This document shows, one piece after another, positions 16,569 through 26,912 of a stretch of 64,000 nt of DNA. How positions within the stretch are numbered: the stretch's first letter is position 1; each line of letters opens with the position of its first letter. Position numbers and translations under genes: made by a program. The notes below the pieces were generated by a model. That model worked only from the letters and a program-made list of their open reading frames with translations, did not search any database and was not told the DNA's origin. Location of the stretch: contig JAEWBG010000101.1 of the NCBI GenBank assembly GCA_023391335.1, positions 229,293-293,292 of the forward strand, written 5' to 3'. Source of the DNA: Pseudomonadota bacterium (lineage in GTDB: Bacteria; Pseudomonadota; Gammaproteobacteria; Steroidobacterales; Steroidobacteraceae).

Positions 16569-18824
16569 CTATTCTTGAGCGAGAGTAAAGAGAGCCGGAG
16601 TGCCCGCAGCGGACGACGGCGAGATCCACACATCAAACTCGCCCGGCTCGGCAATCCACTTCAGGTCGCGTCCCACAAACTGCAAATCCTTGCGAGTGAG
16701 CGTGAACGTCACCGTCGTCGATGCGCCTGGCGCGAGCTTGATCTTCTGGAACCCCTTCAATTCGCGCACCGGCCGAGTGAGGCTCGCGACGCGATCGCGA
16801 ATATAGAGCTGCGCGACTTCTTCGCCTTCGCGCGCACCGGTGTTGGTGAGTTGGGCGCTGACGGTCAGCGAGCCATCCCAGTTCAACGTTTTGCTGCTCA
16901 CCTGCACCGGTCCATATTCGAAAGCGGAGTAGCCGATGCCATAGCCGAACGGATACAGCGCTTCGTTCGCCGTTTCGCGATAACGGGCTTTGAACTCAGG
17001 CAGCTTCTCATCGACTTGCGGGCGGCCCGTGCTCTTGTGGTTATAGAAGAAGGGTTCTTGGCCCGAGTAGTACGGAAAACTCACTGGCAAACGCGCGGAC
17101 GGGTTGTAGTCGCCGAAGACCACGTCGGCAACGGCGTGTCCGGTTTCAGTGCCAAGGAACCACGTGACGAGAATCGCATCGGCATCGCGCACCGCACCCT
17201 CGAGGGCAAGTGCACGACCATTGCGCAATAGCACGATGACGGGCTTGCCAGTCTCGGCGATCGCTTTCGCCAATGCTTGTTGAGGCGCAGGCACCACGAT
17301 ATCCGTGCGTGACTGCGCTTCTCCCGACATGCCCTCGCCTTCTCCTATGGCAAGTAGCACCACGTCCGCGGATTTCGCCGCAGCCACAGCCGCTTCGATG
17401 CCACCCTCGACGGGCTTTTCGATATCCGAGCCTTGCACCACCGTGAGCGAACCGCCGTTGGCTTGCAGCACCTCGCGCAGTCCTTGCTGCAACGTGATCG
17501 CCTCGGAGGCGTTGCCGAACAATGTCCACGGACCTTGCAGGTGATACGGACTCGTCGCGAACGGCCCAATCAACGCGACGTTCGCACTCTTCTTAAGCGG
17601 CAGCGCGTGATTCGCATTCTTCAGCATCACAATCGAACGTCGCGCCACATCGCGGGCCAGTTGGCGATGCGCCGGTACGAATGAATCGTGTTTCTCGCGT
17701 TGCGCATCTAACGAGCGATACGGATTGTCGAACAGTCCGATCGCCTTCTTCACGCGCAACACGCGGCGCACCGCTTCGTTGACTTGCTCCACGGTGACCG
17801 CGCCCGATTGAATCAGCTTCGGCAGCTCTTTCAGGTACAGACCACTCTGCATGCTCATGTCGACGCCCGCAGTGAGCGCGAGCCGCACCGCATCCGCCCC
17901 ATCTTTTGCGTAACCGTGTGCGATCAATTCTTCATCGGCGGTGTAATCCGAAACGACGAAACCGGGAAATCCCCACTCGCCGCGCAGAATGTCCGTCAAC
18001 AGGTAGTGATTCGCGGTTGCGGGCACACCATTGATGTCGTTGAACGAGCTCATCGTCGTGATCGCGCCTGCATCGAAGGCGGCTTTGAACGGCGGCAAAT
18101 GCACTTCGCGCAGCGTCTGCTCGGAAATGTCCACCGTGTTGTAGTCCATGCCGGCAGCCACAGCGCCGTACGCAGCAAAATGTTTCGGCGTGGCAAGGAG
18201 CGAGTCGTCGTCTTTTAGGCTCTTGCCTTGAAAGCCCCGCACCCGCGCGGCTGCGAACAGTTGCCCCAAATAAGGGTCTTCGCCCGACCCTTCAGCCACG
18301 CGTCCCCAGCGTTGATCGCGTGCGATGTCCACCATCGGCGCGAATACCCAATGAATGCCGCAGGAAGTCGCTTCGATTGCCGCTACACGGGAAGACTGCT
18401 CGGCCAGCGCAGGCTCGAACGACGAGGCTTCGGCGAGCGGAATCGGAAACACCGTACGGAAGCCGTGAATCACGTCCGCGCCGAACAACACCGGGATCTT
18501 CATGCGCGATTCCTCGACCGCGACTTTTTGAATGCGCCGGCCGGCTTCCACGCCTTGCCCGTTGAACAGCGAGCCGATACGGCCGGCGCGAATCTCGTCG
18601 AACAGATCGTTTGCCTTGCGACGATTGACCGAAGGATTCACGGCCGGGTTCATCGCACGAATCTCATCCGCAAACGTTGAGAGCTGCCCCGCCTTTTCTT
18701 CCAACGTCATGCGCTGAATCAACGCTTCGATCTGCGGATCGCGATCGGCAACTGGCTGTGCGTTGGCCATGCAGGTTCCCAGAATCAAAACAGCCGTGGC
18801 GGCCGCGCGAAGGAATGTCGACAT
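16569..18824 (-). CDS. bglX: Glycoside hydrolase family 3 beta-glucosidase (BglX-like)
   Basis: The ATG at 18824 gives a normal signal peptide (MSTFLRAAATAVLILGTCMANAQP is cut near ANA); the 26-codon upstream extension does not. The 751-residue periplasmic enzyme has the GH3 N-terminal TIM barrel (about 30-370), with K214-H215 (TPKHFAAYG) for substrate binding and nucleophile D293 (GFVVSDYTADEEL). A GH3 C-terminal sandwich follows (with LRNGRALALEGAV and YPFGYGIGYSAFEYG), then a fibronectin-III-like domain (about 640-750). It hydrolyses beta-glucosides and related oligosaccharides. Length and order match BglX. No sugar regulator is adjacent. Confidence 0.93.
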   Translation of the reverse strand: MSTFLRAAATAVLILGTCMANAQPVADRDPQIEALIQRMTLEEKAGQLSTFADEIRAMNPAVNPSVNRRKANDLFDEIRAGRIGSLFNGQGVEAGRRIQKVAVEESRMKIPVLFGADVIHGFRTVFPIPLAEASSFEPALAEQSSRVAAIEATSCGIHWVFAPMVDIARDQRWGRVAEGSGEDPYLGQLFAAARVRGFQGKSLKDDDSLLATPKHFAAYGAVAAGMDYNTVDISEQTLREVHLPPFKAAFDAGAITTMSSFNDINGVPATANHYLLTDILRGEWGFPGFVVSDYTADEELIAHGYAKDGADAVRLALTAGVDMSMQSGLYLKELPKLIQSGAVTVEQVNEAVRRVLRVKKAIGLFDNPYRSLDAQREKHDSFVPAHRQLARDVARRSIVMLKNANHALPLKKSANVALIGPFATSPYHLQGPWTLFGNASEAITLQQGLREVLQANGGSLTVVQGSDIEKPVEGGIEAAVAAAKSADVVLLAIGEGEGMSGEAQSRTDIVVPAPQQALAKAIAETGKPVIVLLRNGRALALEGAVRDADAILVTWFLGTETGHAVADVVFGDYNPSARLPVSFPYYSGQEPFFYNHKSTGRPQVDEKLPEFKARYRETANEALYPFGYGIGYSAFEYGPVQVSSKTLNWDGSLTVSAQLTNTGAREGEEVAQLYIRDRVASLTRPVRELKGFQKIKLAPGASTTVTFTLTRKDLQFVGRDLKWIAEPGEFDVWISPSSAAGTPALFTLAQE

Positions 18825-19092
18825 GAGGTGCGATCTTGCAAGAGTTGCACGCGTGCGACGTGCGGGAGAGAAAGGGTAATCGGCGATCGCGTGATGGAGC
18901 AAGGGAACAAAACCGATGGACGCTTCGCGTCGGGATGGACGAATGTCGGGAAAGACGCGTTACGTCGGGAGGGCCTTGCGGCGGGACAGAGTCGAACGAG
19001 AGGAATCGTTCTTACCCGCCAACCACGTTGGCCTTCCCGATCCGAAGGATCTTTCTCGCCGCAGGCCTTCTCGACGACGAAGGCGTCCGTCC

Positions 19093-22000
19093 TTATCTCT
19101 CTATCCGATATTCCACCCCCGCCCGAGAATCCTTCGGCCCATTCAGCGCTTCGAGTGCGATGGCTTTGGAAAGCTTGTAGCGCAAGGTGATGACTTCGCC
19201 GGGTTCGAACAAACCGACGCCATAACTCAAGTACAACCGCGGCGAGAGGTATTGGCCGACGGTGAGTGCCGCGCCGCCGATCGCTTCGCTGTCTTTCACG
19301 CCGACCTCATCGAGACCGAGGCGCTTGCCGATGTTTTTCGCGATCAATCCGCCGGCTGCCGTTTCGAGGGATCGCGCTGCAGTCTGCAATGCATCGCCAT
19401 CGCCGCTGCCATTGCCGACTTCGCTCAACGGTTTGCCCGTGACCAAGTACGCAAGTGCATTCGATTGGCCCATTGGCGGATCGCTGAACACGGTGAGTTG
19501 CGGATTCTTCGCATCTCCGGTGACGCGCAATCCCGCCGTGACGGCTTCGACTTGGCGAACCGCGACGAAATTGAGTCGCGGGTTATCGAGCGGCGTGCCG
19601 GCGAAGAGGAGTTGGCCTTGCTGGATGGTGAGGTCCTGACCATACGCCTTGTAGCGGCCCGCCACATTGATCGCACCGGAACCCGCAGTGGGATGGCCGG
19701 GCCTTTCGATCACATCCAATTGGCCCGAGACTTTGGCATCGAGCCCAAAGCCGGTGAGATTGACGTCATCGCCGAGCGAGACGTTGATCGATGCGTAGAC
19801 TGGGGCTGACTCGTTTTGCGCTTGTTCCTGCGTTTTCGCGTCGATCACGACCACATCGGAGGAAATGCTTTGCGAGCCTTGATTGCGAGGCAGCTTCTGC
19901 AGGTTGACGGTCGCGCTCGGCACGTTCACTTTGCCGTCCACCGTGATCTTCTCGGCAGTGCGCGTGAGCCGCAGATCCGGATCGATCACCACATGTGCGC
20001 TCGGAATGTCGGCTGCTAAGAACTTCTTTCCTTGCAGCTCTACGTTCACGATACCGGTCGTCAGTGCGGTGCCCGTGAGTGCGATGCGCCCATCTCCCGA
20101 CTTCATTGCGCCGTCGAGCACGAACTCGTTCGTCCCCCGCGGGCTCACGCGGATGTGACCGTCGCGTAATTTCAAACCGGCAACCGGCACATCCATTGCC
20201 AACTCAGAGGCGCTGAGCTGCCCATTCAATGCCGGGCTGTCCAATGCGCCGCGTGCGCTCAGATCCACGTCCGCGCGTCCCTTTACATTCGCAAGTTGTG
20301 GCGCAAACAGCTCGATGATGGACAGACTTGGCAAATGGGCCTGTAGATTGCCATTCACATCGGCGCTCGCAGTGCCGAGTCCTCGCAGCGATGCGCCGCC
20401 CTGAAGCGAACCGGTTTCATTGAGCACGGCGCGAACATTGGCCTGTGCATTGGCGCCGGACAATTGCGCATCGACATTCAAGTTTGCATAGGTGAGCAAA
20501 GGTTGCGGTCGATCGGCTGTGGCTTCGAACTGTCGCAGGATGCGGCCCTGCTCGGAGCCGATGTGCGCGCGTCCATTGACGGTGCCGCTCGCATCGCGGC
20601 GCATATTGCCGTTCCCATTCAACGTCCCTTCAAATGTCATTGCGAGCGATGGCGGCACGAACGCATTCGCAAGTGCGAGCGGGACATTGCGCATCAAGTA
20701 GTCGCCCTGCATCGCGCCATCCTGCGCAACATCGACTGACGCACACAATCGAATCGCGCCATCGGCAAAGCACGATTCAGATAGGTTCAGCGCCTTGCCA
20801 AGATAGTTCACGTGCGCGGGTTCTTGCAGCACCAAATGCGCTGCGTTCTTGATGTCGAAAACGGCCTTTTGGATCGAGCCGGTCCAGCCGACCATCTCGT
20901 CCTTTGTTTGCTTGCTGCCTTCTACGATCAATTCGGTGCTGAGAGGTTGTCCACTCGCGTTCAGTTCGACGCGATGCTGTTGCGCATCGCCTTTCGCGCC
21001 GAGCGATAAGGAGGCAAATTCAAAGCCGGATGCCGCAAGTCCGTGAGCGTCGAGCGCGAGCTCACCGCGCGGATCCTTGGGCCGGTCGATGTCGAAGTTC
21101 AGATCGAAATCATCCGCGCGCGCGGACGCCAAATGCAGCGACTGCCCACGTGCTGTGCCGGAAATCGACATCTCAGGCCAACGGCCTCGAGCATTGATGC
21201 GACTGTGAAGTTCGCCGCCGCCGTTCGGTACCCAATCGTCGAGATTGGGTATCTCGATATTCGCCACCGCATCCATTGCGTCGCCGGGTTTCGCATCGAT
21301 ACGGACTCGGCTGCGTCCGGAGGCGACGTTCAAGTTACCGGACAACACTTTGTTTTCCGCGAGCACGAGATCTGCGGTGCCTTGCAGCGGCCGATTGCGC
21401 AGGCGTCCGCTGAGTTCGTTCAATTTCAGCGTTGCGGTCGGCCCGTTCTCTTTGAGCTGTCCTTCGCTCGCCAGCTGCAGGTTCAAATCGCCCTTCCAGG
21501 CAACGGCGAAGGCGCCGGGATCGAAATGCTGCGTGCGAGCCTCCACGTTCCAACCGATGGTCGGCTTCAGATCGATCGTACCGGCGAGCCTCGCAAAACC
21601 CTTCGATTGGTTGATCTTGAATTCATGTAACTGCACGCGCTCGGGCGTGCCCTCCAAGTTCAACTCAATATCCGCGAGTTTGCGGGGTGGTCCGAGTTTG
21701 AGCGCGCCGTTTGCACGATACGCTTGCGCTCCGCCGTGAAACTCCAGCTGCCCCTGCGTGTGCAGCGGTTGACCTGCGAGTTGCTCGGGAATGTCCAAAT
21801 CGCGCCACGAGAGATTCATGTCGGCGGTAACGGGGTCTTGCTGCGTGAAGACAGTTCCAACCGCGTTGACGACGCCAGAGCCGAAGCGCACATCGGCATC
21901 CAGCCCCAAGTCTTTGTCGCGTTGCTCGAACGCCAGTTGTGACAGCTCGATCGTCTGATCGTTGACCATCACCTGGCCGTGCAGGCTGCCTTGGGCTCGC

Positions 22001-22851
22001 GTACCCGAGCCGCTCAATTCCGCAGCCAAATTCTGCAGAGAAGAGGATGGCATGAGTTCTTTGCGCGGATCGAAGGCCGGCACCTTCAGATCCAACGTCC
22101 AAGGCAGTGCGTCCTGCTGTTGCAACGTTGCGGCCACGTTCATGTTGACCGGCGCTGTGAGATCCACATCGGCATGCACTGCGCCGTCGCGCGAGTTCAT
22201 CGCCGCTGTGCCGGCGTAGGTCCGGGTGCCGACCTGCCATTTGAAGCGGCCGTGACCTTCGCCTGCGTAATTCTTTTGATTTGCGACGCTGCCCACAAAG
22301 TCGATGAGCCCGTCCGGTGAACGGACGTCGAGCTGCTTCACGTTGATGCCATCATGGGTCCAATTCGCGGACACGGCGGCGGTGTCGATCGCGACGACCG
22401 GTGCATCGGCTTTGGTGACGCTGACGTTCGCTGCCGCAAATCGATCGACGAGAATGTTGAGCGGCGGATCGAGCGAAAACGGTTGCGACGGCTCTGCTTG
22501 CTTCTGACTCTCGCCGAGCTTGACGGCGACATCACGAATCTTCGCGTTGCTGATGTGAGCGGTCATGCCCAGTAGTTCGCGCAGCACGACATTGACTTCG
22601 ACAAAGCCGACTCGAACATCCATACCGCTCGCGGCATTCACGAAGCGGACATCGTGCAATGTCAGCGGCCCCGCAATCGTGCCGTCGACCTCACTGACTT
22701 GCAGCGCTTGTTCGGTGAACTTGCTGGCTAGCGAGACCGCCCAACGCGCACCTGCCTGCGTGTTCACGGTCCAGAGCACCGCACCGCAGACGATGAGCAG
22801 CACCGCCGCGAGCGTGCCGAGACTCCACAGCAGAATTCGCTTCGCTCTCAT
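19093..22851 (-). CDS. tamB: TamB, translocation and assembly module subunit
   Basis: The 1252-residue protein has one N-terminal signal anchor (ILLWSLGTLAAVLLIVCGAV), a very long periplasmic beta-rich body and the C-terminal TamB/DUF490 domain (about the last 340 residues). The C-terminal domain shows GYGVGLFEPGEVITLRYKLS and ends in an aromatic-containing strand VEYRIER. TamB spans the periplasm and works with TamA in outer-membrane protein insertion and phospholipid transport. Its start overlaps the tamA stop by 4 nt, so the pair is translationally coupled. The length is typical (about 1250-1400). Confidence 0.94.
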   Translation of the reverse strand: MRAKRILLWSLGTLAAVLLIVCGAVLWTVNTQAGARWAVSLASKFTEQALQVSEVDGTIAGPLTLHDVRFVNAASGMDVRVGFVEVNVVLRELLGMTAHISNAKIRDVAVKLGESQKQAEPSQPFSLDPPLNILVDRFAAANVSVTKADAPVVAIDTAAVSANWTHDGINVKQLDVRSPDGLIDFVGSVANQKNYAGEGHGRFKWQVGTRTYAGTAAMNSRDGAVHADVDLTAPVNMNVAATLQQQDALPWTLDLKVPAFDPRKELMPSSSLQNLAAELSGSGTRAQGSLHGQVMVNDQTIELSQLAFEQRDKDLGLDADVRFGSGVVNAVGTVFTQQDPVTADMNLSWRDLDIPEQLAGQPLHTQGQLEFHGGAQAYRANGALKLGPPRKLADIELNLEGTPERVQLHEFKINQSKGFARLAGTIDLKPTIGWNVEARTQHFDPGAFAVAWKGDLNLQLASEGQLKENGPTATLKLNELSGRLRNRPLQGTADLVLAENKVLSGNLNVASGRSRVRIDAKPGDAMDAVANIEIPNLDDWVPNGGGELHSRINARGRWPEMSISGTARGQSLHLASARADDFDLNFDIDRPKDPRGELALDAHGLAASGFEFASLSLGAKGDAQQHRVELNASGQPLSTELIVEGSKQTKDEMVGWTGSIQKAVFDIKNAAHLVLQEPAHVNYLGKALNLSESCFADGAIRLCASVDVAQDGAMQGDYLMRNVPLALANAFVPPSLAMTFEGTLNGNGNMRRDASGTVNGRAHIGSEQGRILRQFEATADRPQPLLTYANLNVDAQLSGANAQANVRAVLNETGSLQGGASLRGLGTASADVNGNLQAHLPSLSIIELFAPQLANVKGRADVDLSARGALDSPALNGQLSASELAMDVPVAGLKLRDGHIRVSPRGTNEFVLDGAMKSGDGRIALTGTALTTGIVNVELQGKKFLAADIPSAHVVIDPDLRLTRTAEKITVDGKVNVPSATVNLQKLPRNQGSQSISSDVVVIDAKTQEQAQNESAPVYASINVSLGDDVNLTGFGLDAKVSGQLDVIERPGHPTAGSGAINVAGRYKAYGQDLTIQQGQLLFAGTPLDNPRLNFVAVRQVEAVTAGLRVTGDAKNPQLTVFSDPPMGQSNALAYLVTGKPLSEVGNGSGDGDALQTAARSLETAAGGLIAKNIGKRLGLDEVGVKDSEAIGGAALTVGQYLSPRLYLSYGVGLFEPGEVITLRYKLSKAIALEALNGPKDSRAGVEYRIER

Positions 22852-24590
22852 AGATCCGGCCCGATGACGATGTGGAAGCGAATCGCCTTATCGAGCTGCG
22901 TGACGAGCGGCGTTGCTACATCGAGCCGAACCACGCCAATCGGCGATCGCCAGCGCAGACCGATGCCGGCGCCGACATTTGTATTGAACTCGTAGGTGTA
23001 CGCATCGCCGGCATCGACGAAGACCGCAGCACCCCAGTTCGCGAGGAAGTAATGCTCGTATTCGGCGCTCGCGAGGGTGAGATAACGACCGCCGATCACG
23101 CCGCCGGACGGATTGGTCTCGCCGATTTGTTGATAGTCGAAGCCGCGGATCGACCGATCGCCGCCCGCGAAAAAGCGCAGTTCAGGCGGCAGCGAGTTGA
23201 AGTCTTGCACTGCCATCGCACCCAGTGCCGCGCGAAAAATCATGCGCGAGTCCGCGCCGGCACGCCGGATCCATTTCGCCTCGGCACGCGCTTGCGCAAA
23301 GCTGGTATCGGTGAGCGGACTTTCGGGTGCAAACCGCAGTCCGTACGTCAGCGAATAGCCATGCGTTGGGAAAAGCAGATCGTCCGCCCGTCTGCGCTTG
23401 AGCTCGGTATCGACGTAGAACAGTTGCGATGAATGCTGTTGGTCGGCGATTTCGAAATCACCATTGAGAAATTGCAGCCCCAACGTGCGCGTGAACCCGT
23501 GCCACTGCTCGAGCACTTCCGATGCGGACGCGCGCGCGAGACGCGAAACGCTGGTGTCGGTTTGCTCATCGCGATAGCCCGCGGCGAAGTTGTAGTTGCG
23601 GGTGCGCAAGCCGGGCTTGGGGATCCGGTAGTACGTGCTGTATTCCTCGAGCCGCTGCGCGTAGTTGATCTCCCCGCCGATTTTGTGGCCGCTCTTGTTC
23701 AGCCAGCGTCGCTCGACACCGAGCCGTGCGCCCGGTCCGGTGTCGGTGCTCACATAGAAGCCGCCCTTGTAGACCATCGGCTTCGCCGGAATGAGCAGCG
23801 CTTCGACGGGCACTACGTCGTCGTGCTTGTGCTCGAGATCCGGCTGCACGGACACCGTGGAGAAGTAATCCGCATCGACCAATCGCTGCTGCAGCGTGAG
23901 CAGTTGGTCCGTCGTGTAAAACTCGTCCGGTTTCCAGGGCACGTATCGCCGCAGAAAATCTTCATTGAATTGGGTATCGCTGAACCCGACCTCGCCGAAT
24001 TTGTAACGCTGACCGGGATCGAACCGCAGGTTGATATCGGCCGTATTGGCCGATTGCAACACTTCGACCCGGTGCTCGGGAATTTGGGTATCGAAGTAAC
24101 CGAAGCTCTGCAGCACATTCAAGATGTTGGACTTGCTGCCCTCGTACACGCCGTGTTCCAAACGGTCGCCGGGCTGCGGGCGAAACGCTTTGAGCGCATC
24201 TTTTACGGCGGGCAGTTCAGTGGCATCGCCTGAGATCTTGACGTCCGCGGCGTGGACGATGACGGGATCGCCAGGCGTGACCTTTAGATGAACGCGATAA
24301 TCGCCGTCGTTATCGCCGCGCTCGATCGTTCCATCGACTCGCGCATGATAGAAGCCGTAGGGCTCGAGTGCCTTGGCAATGTCGGTGTTCGCTTTGGCGA
24401 ACAGGCGATTGATCTGAACCGATGACACCGAGCGGTCGGTGTACTGCTGCAGCTCGAGTCCATTGAGAACCGCGGTTTTCAGCTCGCCGCCAACGCCATC
24501 GATGTCGATGGAAATTTTCGCGGTGGCCGTGGACGTCCAAACTACTGCGCAGGCAAGAACGAGAAGGGTGGAACGCGATTGGACTCCCAT
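22848..24590 (-). CDS. tamA: TamA, Omp85-family outer-membrane assembly protein
   Basis: The 580-residue protein has a signal peptide ending TATA|KIS, three POTRA domains (about residues 24-265, with LEPYGFYHARVDGTI and LQSFGYFDTQIPEHRV as POTRA cores) and a C-terminal 16-strand barrel. The barrel includes LRFFAGGDRSIRGFDYQQIG, the Omp85 lid-lock VRGF-type motif in the form SIRGF. It ends near FHIVIGPDL. It acts in the outer membrane with TamB. The length is as in E. coli TamA (about 577). Confidence 0.95.
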   Translation of the reverse strand: MGVQSRSTLLVLACAVVWTSTATAKISIDIDGVGGELKTAVLNGLELQQYTDRSVSSVQINRLFAKANTDIAKALEPYGFYHARVDGTIERGDNDGDYRVHLKVTPGDPVIVHAADVKISGDATELPAVKDALKAFRPQPGDRLEHGVYEGSKSNILNVLQSFGYFDTQIPEHRVEVLQSANTADINLRFDPGQRYKFGEVGFSDTQFNEDFLRRYVPWKPDEFYTTDQLLTLQQRLVDADYFSTVSVQPDLEHKHDDVVPVEALLIPAKPMVYKGGFYVSTDTGPGARLGVERRWLNKSGHKIGGEINYAQRLEEYSTYYRIPKPGLRTRNYNFAAGYRDEQTDTSVSRLARASASEVLEQWHGFTRTLGLQFLNGDFEIADQQHSSQLFYVDTELKRRRADDLLFPTHGYSLTYGLRFAPESPLTDTSFAQARAEAKWIRRAGADSRMIFRAALGAMAVQDFNSLPPELRFFAGGDRSIRGFDYQQIGETNPSGGVIGGRYLTLASAEYEHYFLANWGAAVFVDAGDAYTYEFNTNVGAGIGLRWRSPIGVVRLDVATPLVTQLDKAIRFHIVIGPDL

Positions 24591-24615
24591 GCGTCATGGA
24601 ATGCCGCAGGGAGCG

Positions 24616-24639
24616 GCGGGTTCCATGAACGGAACCCGC
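24616..24639. terminator. 9-bp hairpin between tamA and its upstream neighbour
   Basis: GCGGGTTCC, loop ATGAAC and GGAACCCGC form a perfect stem 23 nt after the stop of the 24662-25474 gene (minus strand). No T-run follows on that strand, so termination would be partial; tamA may receive some read-through. Confidence 0.5.
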
Positions 24640-24661
24640 CTCAAAAAAGTAAATAAAACGC

Positions 24662-25474
24662 TTAGTAGAGGCCGCGACCTTCGCGCAGGATGTTGCCGTC
24701 GAAGGCGAACAGATGCGTCACCCAGCGGTTGTCCCAATACTTCCATTGCGGTTGATCCAACGTCGGCGTTTCGTGGCTTGGCGGATAGCCGCGCGCCAGC
24801 AGCACCTGCGTCTTCGTCATGCCCAAGCGCGGTGTGCCCGTGCTGATCGCATCGGCCATTTCCTTGCCGTACAGATCGATGTTGGTGGGCTGCTCGGCAA
24901 GCATTTCTTTCGCTAGCTGATTCGCGTCGCGCTTGGTGTACTTCTCTTCGTTTTCCACGTCGATCGTGGCGCCGGTGTCGAGACGCTTGAGCGTGAAGCC
25001 GCCCTTCTTCAGTTTGACGAGCTGCACCTTGGTGTTGATCGGCAGAAGGTCGCCAACCCAGTAGTTCGTTGCGCTGTGCGAGCCGCGCTCATATTTAAAG
25101 GTGTAGCGGGTGTAGTACTCCTTGCCGGCGGCCACATCGACCATCGGCGGCAGCACTTTCGAATCTTCGACGTTCTTGTACTTGATGGTGCCGCTGCTGC
25201 CCGAGCTGCCGGAGCTGGCAGACGATCCGCCGCTTTGCTTGGCGATCATCGCCTGGATCACGCCTTCGCTCACGCCCGCCTGCTTCAACTTGACCAAGCC
25301 GTCGGCTGAGGTATCGAACTCCGCCGGCGAGGCGCCGCGCACTGCGGCGGTGATCGTCGCCTCGTCGAGGCCGGCCTTCGTCATCTTCACGACGTCGGCA
25401 TTGTTGACCGCCAAGGCAGCCATGGCGGTAAGCGACAGCGCCACGCCGCACATCAAACGCATTAGTTTTTTCAT
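24662..25474 (-). CDS. Secreted protein with BamE/SmpA-like C-terminal motif
   Basis: The 270-residue protein has a clear signal peptide (MKKLMRLMCGVALSLTAMAALA). Residues about 25-78 form a short helical repeat pair (VVKMTKAGLDEATITAAVRG, then KQAGVSEGVIQAMI). A Ser/Gly linker (about 80-96) leads to a soluble domain and finally to GTPRLGMTKTQVLLARGYPP with YWDNRWVTHLFAF, which resembles the SmpA/OmlA (BamE) type of small envelope domain. There is no lipobox. It lies upstream of tamA on the same strand, so a role in outer-membrane assembly is possible but inferred. The exact function is unknown. Confidence 0.7.
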   Translation of the reverse strand: MKKLMRLMCGVALSLTAMAALAVNNADVVKMTKAGLDEATITAAVRGASPAEFDTSADGLVKLKQAGVSEGVIQAMIAKQSGGSSASSGSSGSSGTIKYKNVEDSKVLPPMVDVAAGKEYYTRYTFKYERGSHSATNYWVGDLLPINTKVQLVKLKKGGFTLKRLDTGATIDVENEEKYTKRDANQLAKEMLAEQPTNIDLYGKEMADAISTGTPRLGMTKTQVLLARGYPPSHETPTLDQPQWKYWDNRWVTHLFAFDGNILREGRGLY

Positions 25475-25763
25475 GCTTTAAGGTTCCTATAACGGTGGGT
25501 CTGGAATCGCCGCTGAGGGCGCATTCTCAAAGGCCAAAAAATGCGCGCGGATTCTACGCCATTCGCATGGCGGGCCGACACTCGGCGCAAGTCCCATTTC
25601 CGTAATCCGTGGATTGCGGTAGCCCGTCGTGCGTTGCGACGTTTGGCACCGCGAAGCAACAACGCCATTGCGAATGTGAGGGATGCGTCCTTGGCAGTTG
25701 TCATTATCCGGTCATGCGCCGCACTTAAGCTCGCGCGCCGTGTTTAAGACTTACGGCTCAAGC

Positions 25764-26912
25764 ATGTTGAGGAAGTTCCGCGGCGCATTGTTTGCCTTCG
25801 CGTTGTTTGCGGCGAGCGGCGACGCTCAATCCGCGGTCGATGCTCACGTCGTACGCCCGCAACTCGAGACGTACGCGCAGATCGCATACCGAGCCTATGC
25901 AGGTGCCTATGAGTACGCGCGCGTGCTGCAGCGTGCGGTCGATCAATTCGTCGCTGAGCCGGGGGACGATGCGAACGAGCAATTGGAAATATTGCGGCAA
26001 GCTTGGCTCGATGCGCACGCGAGCTATGGCTTGACGGAAGTGTTCCGTTTCTACGAAGGACCGATCGATTTCGGCAAGCGGCCAGACGGTTCGCAAGGTC
26101 CAGAGCTCCTGCTGAATGCTTGGCCACTGAACGAGGCTTACATCGAGGAGTTCATCGCAAATGACGTACCGATCACTCGCGAGCTGCTGATCGATCGCAA
26201 TGCCCGCGACGATGAAGCCGACGTGACGACCGGCTATCACGCGATCGAGTATTTATTGTGGGGGCCCGATCGCAACGCGCACGGTCCCGGTCAGCGCAGT
26301 CCACGTGATTTTCTCGGCGATGGCGCAGCGTCTCGCCGCCGGCAATATTTGAAAGTCGCAACAGACTTGTTGGTCGAGCATCTCGCAGCGGTCGTTGCTG
26401 CCTGGTCTCCCGGCGCACCGAACTATCGCGAATCGTTTTTACGACTGCATCCGAGCGATAGCCTGGCCAACGTGCTGACTGGACTCGCAACGCTCAGCGG
26501 ATTTGAGCTCGGCTTCGAGCGCCTCGCAACCGCACTGGATAGCGGATCCCAAGAAGACGAGCAGTCCTGCTTTTCCGACAGCACGATCGCCGATGTCGTC
26601 GCGAACGTCACGGGCGTGGCCGATGTGTACTTCGGCCGCTTTGGCGATTTCCAAGGTGCGGGGCTGGACTCGCTGCTCGCAACCGAGCATCCCGCCATCA
26701 ATGAATTGCTGCGGCGGCAAATCGCGCAGAGCCAAGCGTTGGCGCAAGCACTCGATCGCCCCTTCGATCGCACGTTGTCGACCCCGCCTGGTAGTTCAGA
26801 ACGCGCCAAGGTCGAAGCGCTGATTACCTCGTTGCAGACGCAAACCCGCCTGTTCCAACAAGCCGGCGCAGCACTCGGCGTCAGCATCGTCGTGGATACG
26901 GAGTACGAGTGA
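25764..26912 (+). CDS. Imelysin family periplasmic protein
   Basis: The start is the ATG at 25764, where a signal peptide begins (MLRKFRGALFAFALFAASGDAQS); the longer frame from 25683 has no such start. The 382-residue protein shows the imelysin signature GxHxxE as GYHAIE (residues 157-162), plus FYEGPIDF and AWPLNEAYIEEFI. Imelysins are two-bundle helical periplasmic proteins linked to iron uptake. Despite the older insulin-cleaving protease name, peptidase activity is not established for most members. The stop overlaps the GTG start of the di-haem oxidoreductase (GTGA). This pairing is recurrent and supports an iron-related function. I see no full Fur box upstream. Confidence 0.9.
   Translation: MLRKFRGALFAFALFAASGDAQSAVDAHVVRPQLETYAQIAYRAYAGAYEYARVLQRAVDQFVAEPGDDANEQLEILRQAWLDAHASYGLTEVFRFYEGPIDFGKRPDGSQGPELLLNAWPLNEAYIEEFIANDVPITRELLIDRNARDDEADVTTGYHAIEYLLWGPDRNAHGPGQRSPRDFLGDGAASRRRQYLKVATDLLVEHLAAVVAAWSPGAPNYRESFLRLHPSDSLANVLTGLATLSGFELGFERLATALDSGSQEDEQSCFSDSTIADVVANVTGVADVYFGRFGDFQGAGLDSLLATEHPAINELLRRQIAQSQALAQALDRPFDRTLSTPPGSSERAKVEALITSLQTQTRLFQQAGAALGVSIVVDTEYE

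Noticed and set aside
23433..24233. Long open frame opposite tamA (266 codons)
   Set aside because: It is the antisense shadow of a well-supported gene with GC-rich codons; composition is Arg/Glu/Val-biased and no family motif or ribosome-binding site is visible.
25691..25710. TGTCATTATC near the imelysin start, resembling half a Fur box
   Set aside because: Only one half-site matches; the expected inverted partner is absent, so I do not call a Fur site.
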